Of a stretch of 64,000 nt of DNA, positions 52,039 through 59,838 are shown in pieces. Source of the stretch: CAVTHK01 sp964552235 (GTDB taxonomy: Bacteria; Spirochaetota; Spirochaetia; SZUA-6; CAVTHK01). A program made the position numbers and the translations under genes. Below the pieces are notes generated by a model, which saw only the letters and a list, made by a program, of their open reading frames with translations, was not told the origin of the DNA and searched no databases. The DNA is taken from contig CAZKGO010000017.1 of the NCBI GenBank assembly GCA_964552235.1, positions 1 through 64,000 on the forward strand, read 5' to 3'. Numbering within the stretch: the first letter of the stretch is position 1; each line of letters begins with the position of its first letter.

Positions 52039-52880
52039 TCGGGTCCTCCCGCAGGGATCGCGGCGAGCGAGAAGTCGAAGCGGCACACCGAGTGGGTGAT
52101 GCTGCCGACCGAGATGCTGTCGGCGCCGAGGCCGGCCAGGTCCCGCACCTTCTCGAGGGTCATGTTACCGGAGATCTCGAACTCGACCGCGCCGCGCCGC
52201 AGCCCGATCGAGCGGGCCATCTCCTCGCGGCTCATGTTGTCGAGCATCACGATGTCGGCGCCGGCGTCGATCGCCTCGCGCACGTCGGCCTCCGTGCGGC
52301 ACTCGACCTCGACGCGGAACCGCCCGCCCCACCGGCGCCTCACCCGCTGCACGGCCAGGGTGATCGAGCCGGCCATGTCGATGTGATTGTCCTTGATCAG
52401 CACCATGTCGTTCAGACCGCTGCGGTGATTGCGGGCGCCGCCCACCCGCACGGCGTACTTGGAAAGCGCCCGGAACCCCGGCAGGGTCTTGCGCGTGTCG
52501 AGGATCGTCACCCGACCGGCGGCCGCCTCGACGAACCGCCTCGCCTGGGTGGCGATGCCGGAAAGGAACGAGACAAAGTTGAGCGCCACGCGCTCCGACG
52601 ACAGCACGCTCGCGGCCCGGCCGGCCACCTCGGCCACCGCCTGGCCGGGGGTCAGGCTGGCGCCGTCCTCGACGGAAAAGCGCACCTTCGTGGCGGAATC
52701 CACCAGTTCGAACACCCGCCCGAAGACCGCCGCTCCCGCGAGCACTCCCGCGTCCTTGCTCATCAGCAGGCAGCGGCGCCGCTCGTCGGTAAAGATCGCG
52801 AGCGACGTGACGTCGCCCTCGGCGCCGAGGTCCTCGTCGAGGGCCATGCGGATCAGCGCATCGATGCGGTCCCAGTCCAC
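52035..52880 (-). CDS. nadC: Quinolinate phosphoribosyltransferase
   Basis: A 281-residue NadC that converts quinolinate and PRPP to nicotinate mononucleotide. Motifs are LDEDLGAEGDVTSLA, ILDTRKTLPGFRALSKYAVRV, GGARNHRSGLNDMVLIKDNHI and the PRPP-binding VEVECRTEADVREAI. I place the start at GTG 52880: a -10 TATGAT overlaps the upstream ATG codons at 52892/52889, so those would precede the transcript. The product then begins DWDRIDALIRM. It is the promoter-proximal gene of nadC-nadB. Confidence 0.92.
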   Translation of the reverse strand: MDWDRIDALIRMALDEDLGAEGDVTSLAIFTDERRRCLLMSKDAGVLAGAAVFGRVFELVDSATKVRFSVEDGASLTPGQAVAEVAGRAASVLSSERVALNFVSFLSGIATQARRFVEAAAGRVTILDTRKTLPGFRALSKYAVRVGGARNHRSGLNDMVLIKDNHIDMAGSITLAVQRVRRRWGGRFRVEVECRTEADVREAIDAGADIVMLDNMSREEMARSIGLRRGAVEFEISGNMTLEKVRDLAGLGADSISVGSITHSVCRFDFSLAAIPAGGPE

Positions 52881-52887
52881 GCCCGGC

Positions 52888-52916
52888 ATCATAGGGTGCC
52901 GCGCTCGCCGTGACAA
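52888..52916 (-). promoter_or_regulatory. Promoter of nadC-nadB
   Basis: On the minus strand TTGTCA (52916-52911), 17 nt and TATGAT (52893-52888). GTG 52880 follows 7 nt later without a Shine-Dalgarno, indicating a leaderless mRNA and fixing the nadC start. Confidence 0.6.
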
Positions 52917-52981
52917 GGCGCGCCGGGCGGCGGCCGGCCCGGGGGCCGCGGCGGGGAGGCCGCCGGCCGCCTCCCGCCTTG

Positions 52982-53009
52982 TTGACGGCGGAAAACCTTC
53001 TGCTGTAGC
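52982..53009 (+). promoter_or_regulatory. Promoter of nadA
   Basis: TTGACG (52982-52987), a 16-nt spacer and TGTAGC (53004-53009), a weak -10. GAGG lies before ATG 53024. It faces away from the nadC promoter, so the NAD genes share one 143-base regulatory region. No NadQ/NrtR-like site was recognised. Confidence 0.45.
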
Positions 53010-53023
53010 TTGAGGCAGCACAT

Positions 53024-54079
53024 ATGCTGAGCACATCGACCTCCGCGCGAGAGATCTACGAGGGCCTGCGCGCCCGGCTGGTGGACGTCGTTCCCGAGGT
53101 CGAGCTGCGCGTCAAGGCGGAGCTCGCCGCCGAGATCAACCGCCTGAAGATCGAGCGCAACGCCGTGATCCTCGGCCACAACTACATGGAGCCCGCCCTC
53201 TATCACTCGATTCCGGACTTTACCGGCGACTCCCTTGAGCTGTGCCGAGCCGCGGCCGGGACCAGCAAGGACATCATCGTGTTCTGCGGCGTGCGCTTCA
53301 TGGCCGAGACCGCCAAGGTCCTCAACCCGGAAAAGACGGTGCTCATTCCCTCGGCGCGCGCCGGCTGCTCGCTAGCCGAAAGCATCACGGCGCAGGACGT
53401 CCGCGACCTCAAGCGGCGCTTTCCCGGCGTGCCGGTGGTGACCTACATCAACACCTATGCCGACGTCAAAGCCGAAAGCGACATCTGCTGCACGTCGGGC
53501 AACGCCGCCCGCGTGGTCGCCTCCCTCGGCGGGCAGACGGTGATCTTTCTGCCCGACGAGTACCTTGCCTCCAACGTGGCGAGGGAGACCGGCAAGCGCA
53601 TCATCTTCCCGACCAGGACGCCGCGGGCCGCCGCGGGGCGCGACGAGCGGCTCGACTACCAGATGATCGGCTGGACGGGCCGCTGCGAGGTCCACGAGCT
53701 GTTCACCGTCGAGGACGTGGAGACGGTGCGGCGCCAGTTCCCGGACGTGGTGGTGCTCGCGCACCCCGAGTGCAGCCCCGAGGTGTGCGCCGCCGCCGAT
53801 TTCACGGGCAGCACGGCCGCAATGATCCGCTACGTGCGCGAGGTCGAGGCGCCGCGCTACCTGCTGCTCACCGAGTGCAGCATGGGCGACAACGTCGCGG
53901 GTGAGAACCCGCACAAGGAGATGCTGCGCCTCTGCAGCCACCGCTGCCCCCACATGCAGGAGATCACCCTCGAGGACACGCTGCAGTCGCTGCGCGAGAC
54001 CCGCCACGTCGTGACCCTCGACGAGCAGGTGAGACAGAAGGCCCTGGACTCGGTCGAGCGCATGCTCGCGATCCGCTGA
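53024..54079 (+). CDS. nadA: Quinolinate synthase
   Basis: A 351-residue NadA, condensing iminoaspartate with dihydroxyacetone phosphate to quinolinate on a 4Fe-4S cluster. Cluster cysteines fit FCGVRFMAE, AHPECSPEV and LCSHRCPHMQEITLEDTL. The N-terminal AVILGHNYMEPALYHSIPDF and GDSLELCRAAA are diagnostic. It is divergent from nadC-nadB, so the complete de novo NAD pathway is here. The oxygen-sensitive cluster fits the anaerobic set elsewhere in the window. It starts at ATG 53024. Confidence 0.96.
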   Translation: MLSTSTSAREIYEGLRARLVDVVPEVELRVKAELAAEINRLKIERNAVILGHNYMEPALYHSIPDFTGDSLELCRAAAGTSKDIIVFCGVRFMAETAKVLNPEKTVLIPSARAGCSLAESITAQDVRDLKRRFPGVPVVTYINTYADVKAESDICCTSGNAARVVASLGGQTVIFLPDEYLASNVARETGKRIIFPTRTPRAAAGRDERLDYQMIGWTGRCEVHELFTVEDVETVRRQFPDVVVLAHPECSPEVCAAADFTGSTAAMIRYVREVEAPRYLLLTECSMGDNVAGENPHKEMLRLCSHRCPHMQEITLEDTLQSLRETRHVVTLDEQVRQKALDSVERMLAIR

Positions 54080-54107
54080 ACGCCCGGGGCGCGCGGCCGC
54101 CGGCGGT

Positions 54108-54136
54108 TTGCCCGGTGAGCCGGCGGCGCCTATAAT
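54108..54136 (+). promoter_or_regulatory. Promoter of the heme-c sensor cyclase gene
   Basis: TTGCCC (54108-54113), a 17-nt spacer and a perfect TATAAT (54131-54136). The first ATG at 54135 lies inside the -10, so the real start must be ATG 54144, 7 nt downstream, giving a leaderless mRNA. Confidence 0.65.
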
Positions 54137-54143
54137 GCCGCTG

Positions 54144-55571
54144 ATGCCCAGAGTCGCGAGCCTGACGCGCAAGGCGGCCCTGATCGTGGCCGCCGGCCTC
54201 CTGATCGGAGGGGGGCTCGGCATCTGCCTCCTGGCCCTCAGGCTGGAGGCCGAAGCCTCGGCGGCCGCGTGCCGGAGCCTCGAGGCGGCCGCGGGACTTC
54301 TGCGGCAGGCGATCAGGAACGTGATGCTTGCCGGCGAGGCGCCGATCGCCGTCTCGCTGCTCGACGAGGTGCGCGGCCAGGGCGGCCGCGGCGCCATCCG
54401 CCTGCTGCGGGCGGACGGCGTCGAGGCGTTCTCCGACAACGCGACGATCGCAGAGGTCAACCAGAGGCTCGGCAGGCGCCGCTTTGCCGACAGGGCGCAG
54501 CTGCCGTCCCTCCCGGCGAGGATCGGGGCCGATGACGCAGCGTTCGCCGCTTCGGTGCGCGAGGCGGGGCCGTCGTCCGTGGTCGAGGGCGGCCTCGAAC
54601 GCCGCTCGCTCACCATCTACAGCCCGCTGTTGAGCGCCGGCGGCTGCGCGAGCTGCCATGGAGGCGATCAGCCGGTCCGCGGCGTGATCGCCGCGCGGGC
54701 CGACCTCACGCCGGCGATGATCCAGGGCCTGTGGACCCTGGCCCTCGCGGCTGCGGTGGTCGCCGGCCTGGCCCTGCTGCTCGCCGGGATCCTGAGCGCC
54801 TGGCTCCACCGCCGCGTGGTCGATCCGCTGCGGCAGATCGGAGACGTGTGCGCCGCAGTGGGCGCCGGAGAGCTGGGTGCGCGCGTGGAGATCGACGACC
54901 GCAGCGCGGTCGGCGTACTCGCCGATGCGGTCAACGAGATGATCCAGGGGCTCCACGAGCGATTCGAGCTGTCGATGCTGGTCTCCAGCCCCACCCTCCG
55001 GTCGATCGGGAACGCGGAAAAGGGCGCCAAGGTGCGCCTGGCCCTGCTGTTCACCGACGTGCGCGGCTTCGCCGCCTACACCCAGAGCCATCCGCCCGAG
55101 GAGGCCGTCGCGTCGCTGAATCGCATCCTCGACGCCCAGACCGACATCATCCGCAGGTGCGGCGGCGAGGTGTACAGGTACGTCGGCACCGAGATGATCG
55201 CCCTGTTCTCGGGCGCAGACCAGGCCTTCCGCGCCTGCCACGCCGCCCTCGAGATCCAGCGGGAGATCGCCAGGTCCGGCGGCGCCGCCTATGGCGGCCT
55301 CGAGGTGGCCATCGCCATCGACGCCGGCGAGGTCGTCGTCGGGGTCATCGGCGGCAAGCGGCGGGCGGACCTGGCCGTGGTCGGCGACCACGTCAACCTC
55401 GCCGCCCGGCTCTGCGCGGCGGTGCAGCCCGCGCAGGTCATCGTTTCCGATGCCGCCTGGAAGGAGGCCGGCGGCAGGGTGCCGGCCAGGGGGCCTTACG
55501 GCGTGCGCGTGGGCGGCAAGGCCGGTCCACAGCGCGTCTACCTGCTCCAAGGCCAGGGAACCCGCGCCTGA
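54144..55571 (+). CDS. Heme-c sensor class III nucleotide cyclase
   Basis: A 475-residue membrane protein. TM1 is at about 11-33. A periplasmic sensor follows that resembles a DUF3365/Tll0287-like domain with the heme-c motif CASCH (Cys168, Cys171, His172). TM2 is at about 197-219, then a HAMP-like segment and a class III cyclase from about 295. First metal Asp305 (LFTDVRGFAAYTQ) and the transition-state Asn418/Arg422 (GDHVNLAARL) are present, but the second metal Asp is Thr349 (YVGTEMIALF). The likely role is a redox- or gas-sensing cyclic nucleotide synthase of uncertain activity. Confidence 0.85.
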   Translation: MPRVASLTRKAALIVAAGLLIGGGLGICLLALRLEAEASAAACRSLEAAAGLLRQAIRNVMLAGEAPIAVSLLDEVRGQGGRGAIRLLRADGVEAFSDNATIAEVNQRLGRRRFADRAQLPSLPARIGADDAAFAASVREAGPSSVVEGGLERRSLTIYSPLLSAGGCASCHGGDQPVRGVIAARADLTPAMIQGLWTLALAAAVVAGLALLLAGILSAWLHRRVVDPLRQIGDVCAAVGAGELGARVEIDDRSAVGVLADAVNEMIQGLHERFELSMLVSSPTLRSIGNAEKGAKVRLALLFTDVRGFAAYTQSHPPEEAVASLNRILDAQTDIIRRCGGEVYRYVGTEMIALFSGADQAFRACHAALEIQREIARSGGAAYGGLEVAIAIDAGEVVVGVIGGKRRADLAVVGDHVNLAARLCAAVQPAQVIVSDAAWKEAGGRVPARGPYGVRVGGKAGPQRVYLLQGQGTRA

Positions 55572-55645
55572 GCCCGGTTTCCGACTGCGGAGAACCGGAA
55601 AGCGCTTTGACGAACCCACGGAAAGCCGAGTACCTTCAAGAGACC

Positions 55646-56305
55646 ATGCACGGGCCCGGCATCGACTTCTTCGACGTCGACCACACCATCCTGCGCGGCT
55701 CCTCTTCGCGGCACTACGTGGTTCTGGGAGTCAAGCTCGGGATGTTCCCGCGCACGAGCCTGCTCAAGATCCCGGTCCTCTACCTCCGCTACCGCCTCAC
55801 CGAGATGAGCTCTCAGAAGACGTTCCAGCGGGATTTCCCGGGCCTGGCCGGCACCGAGCGCACGTACCTCGAGGAGGTGGCGCAGATCTGCTTCGAGCGG
55901 ACCCTCAGGCACGACGTGTACCAGGAGGCCCGCGATCTGATCGCCAGCCTCAAGGAGCAGGGTCGCCGGGTGGTGCTCGCCACCTCGTCGGTGGACATCA
56001 TCGTGAAGCCGATCGCCGAGTGGCTCGACGCCGGCCTGATCGCGAGCACCCTCGAGTTCAGCAACGGCCTGAGCACCGGGCGCTTTCTCGGCCCCCCCGT
56101 GTTCCAGGACGCCAAGCGGGTCAAGGTCCTGGAGCACATCGAGCGCGCCGGGTTCACGCCCCTGCAGTGCTCGTTCTACTCCGACAGCATCCACGATGTG
56201 CCGCTGCTGGAGGTGGTCGGCAACCCGGTGGCCACCAACCCCGACGTCCGCCTCAGGAGAGAGGCGCGCAGCCGCGGCTGGCAGATCCGGGTGTTCCGGC
56301 GGTAG
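55646..56305 (+). CDS. HAD-IB family phosphatase
   Basis: A 219-residue HAD hydrolase of the SerB-like IB subfamily. Motif I is FFDVDHTILRG (nucleophile Asp), motif II VVLATSSVDI, motif III Lys in DAKRVKVLEHI and motif IV SDSIHDVPLLEVVG. It ends RRGWQIRVFRR-type (here SRGWQIRVFRR), as in phosphatases of phospholipid or phosphoserine-like substrates. The substrate is unknown. It follows the cyclase gene on the same strand after 74 bases. It starts at ATG 55646; TTG 55607 is a longer alternative. Confidence 0.85.
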   Translation: MHGPGIDFFDVDHTILRGSSSRHYVVLGVKLGMFPRTSLLKIPVLYLRYRLTEMSSQKTFQRDFPGLAGTERTYLEEVAQICFERTLRHDVYQEARDLIASLKEQGRRVVLATSSVDIIVKPIAEWLDAGLIASTLEFSNGLSTGRFLGPPVFQDAKRVKVLEHIERAGFTPLQCSFYSDSIHDVPLLEVVGNPVATNPDVRLRREARSRGWQIRVFRR

Positions 56306-56340
56306 GCGCCGGCCCCGAGGCGGGGTGCGCGGCGGCGGCG

Positions 56341-57177
56341 TCAGCCCTTCTTCCAGACGTAGAAGATCTCGCCCGGGCATTCCACCTTGCGCAGCTCGCC
56401 GGACGGCAGCAGACCGCGGATCTGGCTGTCGTAGTGCGCCCGCATGCCCCGCTGCCGGCCGCCGAGTGAGGCGAGCGGAAACGAGATCACCGCCCAGCGA
56501 CAGCGCAGGCGGGCGAGGACCCAGGCCGACGAGCCCGGCTCCTGGCGCTCCAGGCACGGCAGGACCTTGAGCAGCAGCGCCACGTCCGCCTCGGGCAGCG
56601 GGGCCTCGCCGAGCAGGTCAAGACACCGCGCGGCCGGCGGCCTGCCCAGCAGGACGAGCAGCCGGTTGGTGAGCTCGGCCCACCTCTCGTCGATGTCCAG
56701 GGGAAGGTAGCTTGCCCCGGGCGCCAGCTGCATCCAGGGCAGCGCAAAGGCGCCGAGCCCGCACGCCAGGTCGACCACCGACTCCGGGGCACCGGTGACC
56801 GCGAACACCTCCGCGTAGCAGCGCTCGATGATCGGCAGCCGCTCGCGAGTCGAAGCGTGCAGCCGCAGGACCCGCATGCAGGCCGCCTGCAGGTCGGCCT
56901 CCGAGGGGCTGCCGCCCAGCCGCGCCAGCGCGCCGGCGACGGTGCGATGGTCCTCGGGGCTGCAGTACGCGCCGTAAACCTGGTGCAGCTTGCGCCGGGC
57001 CATGTGCGAGGCGGCGGCCGGCGAATCAGCGCGCGCCAGCGCCCAGCCGGCGACGCGCGAAAGCGTCTGGGCGCAGACCCAGCGATACTTGCGCGAGCGC
57101 TGCAGCTCCCCCACCAGCCGCTCGAGGGCCGCCTCCCCGGGCGGCCGCTGCGCCGCCGCCGACCGCGCGTCACTCAC
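56341..57177 (-). CDS. FmrO/Rmt-like 16S rRNA (guanine1405-N7)-methyltransferase family protein, copy 1
   Basis: A 278-residue protein. The N-terminal helical region SRKYRWVCAQTLSRVAGWA and the methyltransferase core VVDLACGLGAFALPWMQL (S-adenosylmethionine motif), ADVALLLKVLPCLERQ and WAVISFPLASLGGRQRGM match the FmrO/RmtA-ArmA family, which methylates G1405 of 16S rRNA and gives aminoglycoside resistance. GTG 57177 overlaps the tgt stop by 8 nt. It is the last gene of an operon that also encodes a second paralogue, RsmI and Tgt. Its true target nucleotide is unproven. Confidence 0.82.
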   Translation of the reverse strand: MSDARSAAAQRPPGEAALERLVGELQRSRKYRWVCAQTLSRVAGWALARADSPAAASHMARRKLHQVYGAYCSPEDHRTVAGALARLGGSPSEADLQAACMRVLRLHASTRERLPIIERCYAEVFAVTGAPESVVDLACGLGAFALPWMQLAPGASYLPLDIDERWAELTNRLLVLLGRPPAARCLDLLGEAPLPEADVALLLKVLPCLERQEPGSSAWVLARLRCRWAVISFPLASLGGRQRGMRAHYDSQIRGLLPSGELRKVECPGEIFYVWKKG

Positions 57178-58243
57178 GGCGCAGAGCCTCGAGCAGGCGC
57201 GTGTAGAAGCGCAGGTTGTGCAGCGTGGCCAGGCGGGCGGCCGCCGCGTCGCCGATCGCGTACAGGTGGTGCAGGTACGCTGCGCTGTAGCGGGTGCAGC
57301 ACGGGCAGTCGCAGCCCGGTTCCAGGGGGCCGGCCTCGCGGCGCAGGCGCTGCGACTCGAGGGCGAGGGGCCTGTAGAAGCCCGGCGCGTCGAGATCGAG
57401 CCCGGCAGGCGCCCCCTCGAACACGAAGAGCCTGCCGTGGCGCGCGTCGCGCGTGGGGATCACGCAGTCAAAGATGCGATAGCCCGCGCGAAAGGCAGCC
57501 ACGAGGTTCTCCGGCTTGCCGATCCCCAGGCCGTGCAGCGGCAGGCCGCGCGGCGAGAACTGCGCGGTGGCGGCGACCATCTCGCTCAGCCGGCCGCGCT
57601 CCAGCGGCCAGCCGCCGAAGCCGAAGCCGTCAAAGCCGATCTCCTGCAGGCGCTCGGCGCACTCGCGGCGCAGGCCCAGGTCGCCGCCGCCCTGAATCAC
57701 GGCGAACAGCAGAGGCCTGGCAGGCCGGCCCTCGACGGCGCGGTCGAACTCGCTGCGGCAGTCCCGCGCCCAGCGCACGGTGTTTTCCACCGACTCGCGC
57801 AGCTCTTGGAGCGAGGCGCCGGGCCCCGTGCAGTGGTCGAGGCAGAACAGCAGGTCCGAGCCGGCCCGCAGCTGCTTCTGAATGCAGCTCTGCGGCGTGA
57901 GGCGTTCCTTTTCGGAGCCGCGGGCAGCGCGGTAGCTGAAGCCGCCCGGCGACACGGTGGCCAGGCCCGCGGCCAGCAGCGAGTACACCTGGAATCCGCC
58001 GGAATCGGTGGCGATCGGAGCCCGCCAGCTCATGAACCGGTGCAGACCTCCCGCCGCCCTGATGACCGAGAGGCCCGGCTTCGAAGCCACGTGCAGCGTG
58101 TTGACCATGAGCGCCCGCACGCCGACCGCTTCGAGGTCCGCGGAGTCGACGGCGCGCACGACAGCCCGGGTGGCATCGGGAAGAAAGGCGGGCAGATCGA
58201 GATCTCCGTGGCGGGTCTGCAGACGGGACGGGGGCGACGTCAC
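57170..58243 (-). CDS. tgt: tRNA-guanine transglycosylase
   Basis: A 357-residue Tgt that exchanges guanine 34 of certain tRNAs for a 7-deazaguanine (preQ1 or queuine). DSGGFQVYSL carries the general base Asp, FDCVIPTRDARHG the nucleophile Asp, and the zinc site is CDCPCC with the later His in LATLHNLRFY. HGLGIGKPENLV is typical. GTG 58243 is chosen as the shortest start before LQTRHGDLDLPAFLPD. It sits between rsmI and the first FmrO-like gene and overlaps the latter. Confidence 0.93.
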   Translation of the reverse strand: MTSPPSRLQTRHGDLDLPAFLPDATRAVVRAVDSADLEAVGVRALMVNTLHVASKPGLSVIRAAGGLHRFMSWRAPIATDSGGFQVYSLLAAGLATVSPGGFSYRAARGSEKERLTPQSCIQKQLRAGSDLLFCLDHCTGPGASLQELRESVENTVRWARDCRSEFDRAVEGRPARPLLFAVIQGGGDLGLRRECAERLQEIGFDGFGFGGWPLERGRLSEMVAATAQFSPRGLPLHGLGIGKPENLVAAFRAGYRIFDCVIPTRDARHGRLFVFEGAPAGLDLDAPGFYRPLALESQRLRREAGPLEPGCDCPCCTRYSAAYLHHLYAIGDAAAARLATLHNLRFYTRLLEALRRE

Positions 58244-58275
58244 GCCTTGATGAGAAGGGCAACGCCGGCCCTTGG

Positions 58276-59019
58276 TCAAGCGCCGCCGCACGCGCGGCCG
58301 GCGCGCGGGTCCCCTCCCTCGGATTCTGCCTCTTCGCCCACGAACTTCGGGTTGCTTCCCGCGATCACCACAGTGACCTCGCCCTTGACCTGCCTGTCGC
58401 GATAGCGCTCGGCCAGCGCCGCGAGGTGGTCGCGGTCGACCTGCTCGAACATCTTGGTCAGCTCGATGCACACGGCCGCGAGGCGGTTGCCGAGCACGGC
58501 GAGGGCGTCCTGCAGCAGCGCGCCGATCCGGTAGGGCGACTCGAACAGCACGAGCGTGTGGGGCGACTCGCGCTCGGCAGCGAGAAAGCGGCGGCGCTGC
58601 CCGCTCTTGCGCGGAGGGAAGCCCTTGAAGGTGAAGCTCGAGGTCGGCAGGCCCGAGCTGACGAGAGCGGTCGAGACCGCGTCGGGACCCGGCACCACCT
58701 CGACGCCGATCCCCCGCTGCCGGCAGGAGGCGATCAGCCGGTAGCCCGGGTCGCTCACGCCCGGCATCCCCGCGTCGCTGCACACCGCCACCTTGAGCCC
58801 CTCGGCCAGCAGCCCGAGGATGCGCTCGCCCGCGCTCGCCTCGTTGTGCTCGTGGTAGGACAGCAGGATGCGCGGCACGGGGATCTGGTAGCGCTCGAGG
58901 AGCTTGCGCGTGTGGCGCGTGTCTTCGCAGGCGAGGGCGTCGACCTCGGCGAGCAGGCGCACGGCCCGGTGGCTCGCGTCCTCCAGGTTGCCGATGGGGG
59001 TGCCGATCACGTAGAGCAC
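58276..59019 (-). CDS. rsmI: 16S rRNA (cytidine1402-2'-O)-methyltransferase
   Basis: A 247-residue RsmI. The N-terminus LYVIGTPIGNLEDASHRAV and DALACEDTRHTRKLLERY are diagnostic. CSDAGMPGVSDPGYRL and VPGPDAVSTALVSSGLP follow, typical of the tetrapyrrole-methylase fold. It methylates the ribose of C1402 in the decoding site. AAGGAG lies 6 nt before GTG 59019, which overlaps the second FmrO-like gene by 13 nt. C1402 lies close to the presumed G1405 target of its neighbours. Confidence 0.94.
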   Translation of the reverse strand: MLYVIGTPIGNLEDASHRAVRLLAEVDALACEDTRHTRKLLERYQIPVPRILLSYHEHNEASAGERILGLLAEGLKVAVCSDAGMPGVSDPGYRLIASCRQRGIGVEVVPGPDAVSTALVSSGLPTSSFTFKGFPPRKSGQRRRFLAAERESPHTLVLFESPYRIGALLQDALAVLGNRLAAVCIELTKMFEQVDRDHLAALAERYRDRQVKGEVTVVIAGSNPKFVGEEAESEGGDPRAGRACGGA

Positions 59020-59831
59020 GGCGGCTCCTTTCGTACGATCAGTGCGGTCTCGCCGCTTACCCCGACGGCCGACACCTGCCAGCCGCGCTCGCCGGCCCGC
59101 GCCCGGATCTCGGGCTCGTAGTTGCCGGCGATGTCGGCGGCCCGCGACGCCAGGGTGCGCGTGGGGAACGAAACGACGATCCAGGCGGCGGGCGCCGAAG
59201 CGACGGTCTGCCAACCGGCGCCGCGGCGGCGGTGCTCGAGGCAGTGGTACATCTTGAGCAGCAGCGCGACATCGCTCGCCTCGCGGGGCGGGCTCACCAG
59301 CACGTCCCGGTGCTCGGCGCGTCCGTCGACTCCCTCGAGGGCGAAGTAGCTGCCGACGAGCTCGACCGTCCTGCGGTTGATGTCGAAGGCGAGGTACCTG
59401 GTATCGCGCTCGAGCCCCATCCAGCGCCAGGAGAGGGGGTTGAGGGCGCAGGCCAGGTCGAGGAGCGAGCGCGGCCTGCCGGTGATCGCGAACACCGCCT
59501 CGTAGAACGCCGCGAGCTCGGGCAGGCGCTCGGCCGCCGACTGGTGGCTGCGGAGTATGGCGAGGCAGGCGTCGCCCACCGCCTCCTGCGAGCCGCCGGC
59601 GAAGGCCTCCTCGAGAGCGCGCACGGCGGTCTGCGTTTCCGGCTCGCCGAGGTAGTCGGCCCAGAGCCGGTGCAGGCGCACGCGCGCCCGGTGGAACGCC
59701 GCCGCCGTGGGGCCGCCTCGCTCGAGCTCTCGCAGCGCCACGTCGCGCACGGTCTCGGGCGTGATGTCCCGGTACTTGCGCGACGCCAGCGTCCGCTGCA
59801 CGAAGCTCTCGATCGGGTCGGCGCCGCTCAT
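59007..59831 (-). CDS. FmrO/Rmt-like 16S rRNA (guanine1405-N7)-methyltransferase family protein, copy 2
   Basis: A 274-residue paralogue of the protein encoded at 56341-57177. It keeps ASRKYRDITPETVRDVALREL, the S-adenosylmethionine loop LLDLACALNPLSWRWMGL (closest to the canonical DLACGLNPL), ASDVALLLKMYHCLEH and WIVVSFPTRTLASR. The core loop differs from copy 1, so the two may modify different nucleotides. ATG 59831 follows the PLP-decarboxylase-like gene after 7 nt, and the stop overlaps rsmI by 13 nt. Confidence 0.82.
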   Translation of the reverse strand: MSGADPIESFVQRTLASRKYRDITPETVRDVALRELERGGPTAAAFHRARVRLHRLWADYLGEPETQTAVRALEEAFAGGSQEAVGDACLAILRSHQSAAERLPELAAFYEAVFAITGRPRSLLDLACALNPLSWRWMGLERDTRYLAFDINRRTVELVGSYFALEGVDGRAEHRDVLVSPPREASDVALLLKMYHCLEHRRRGAGWQTVASAPAAWIVVSFPTRTLASRAADIAGNYEPEIRARAGERGWQVSAVGVSGETALIVRKEPPCST

Positions 59832-59838
59832 CGGCCGC

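Noticed and set aside
50458..52386. Long plus-strand frame opposite nadB
   Set aside because: NadB motifs on the minus strand are unambiguous; the plus product has no recognisable domain.
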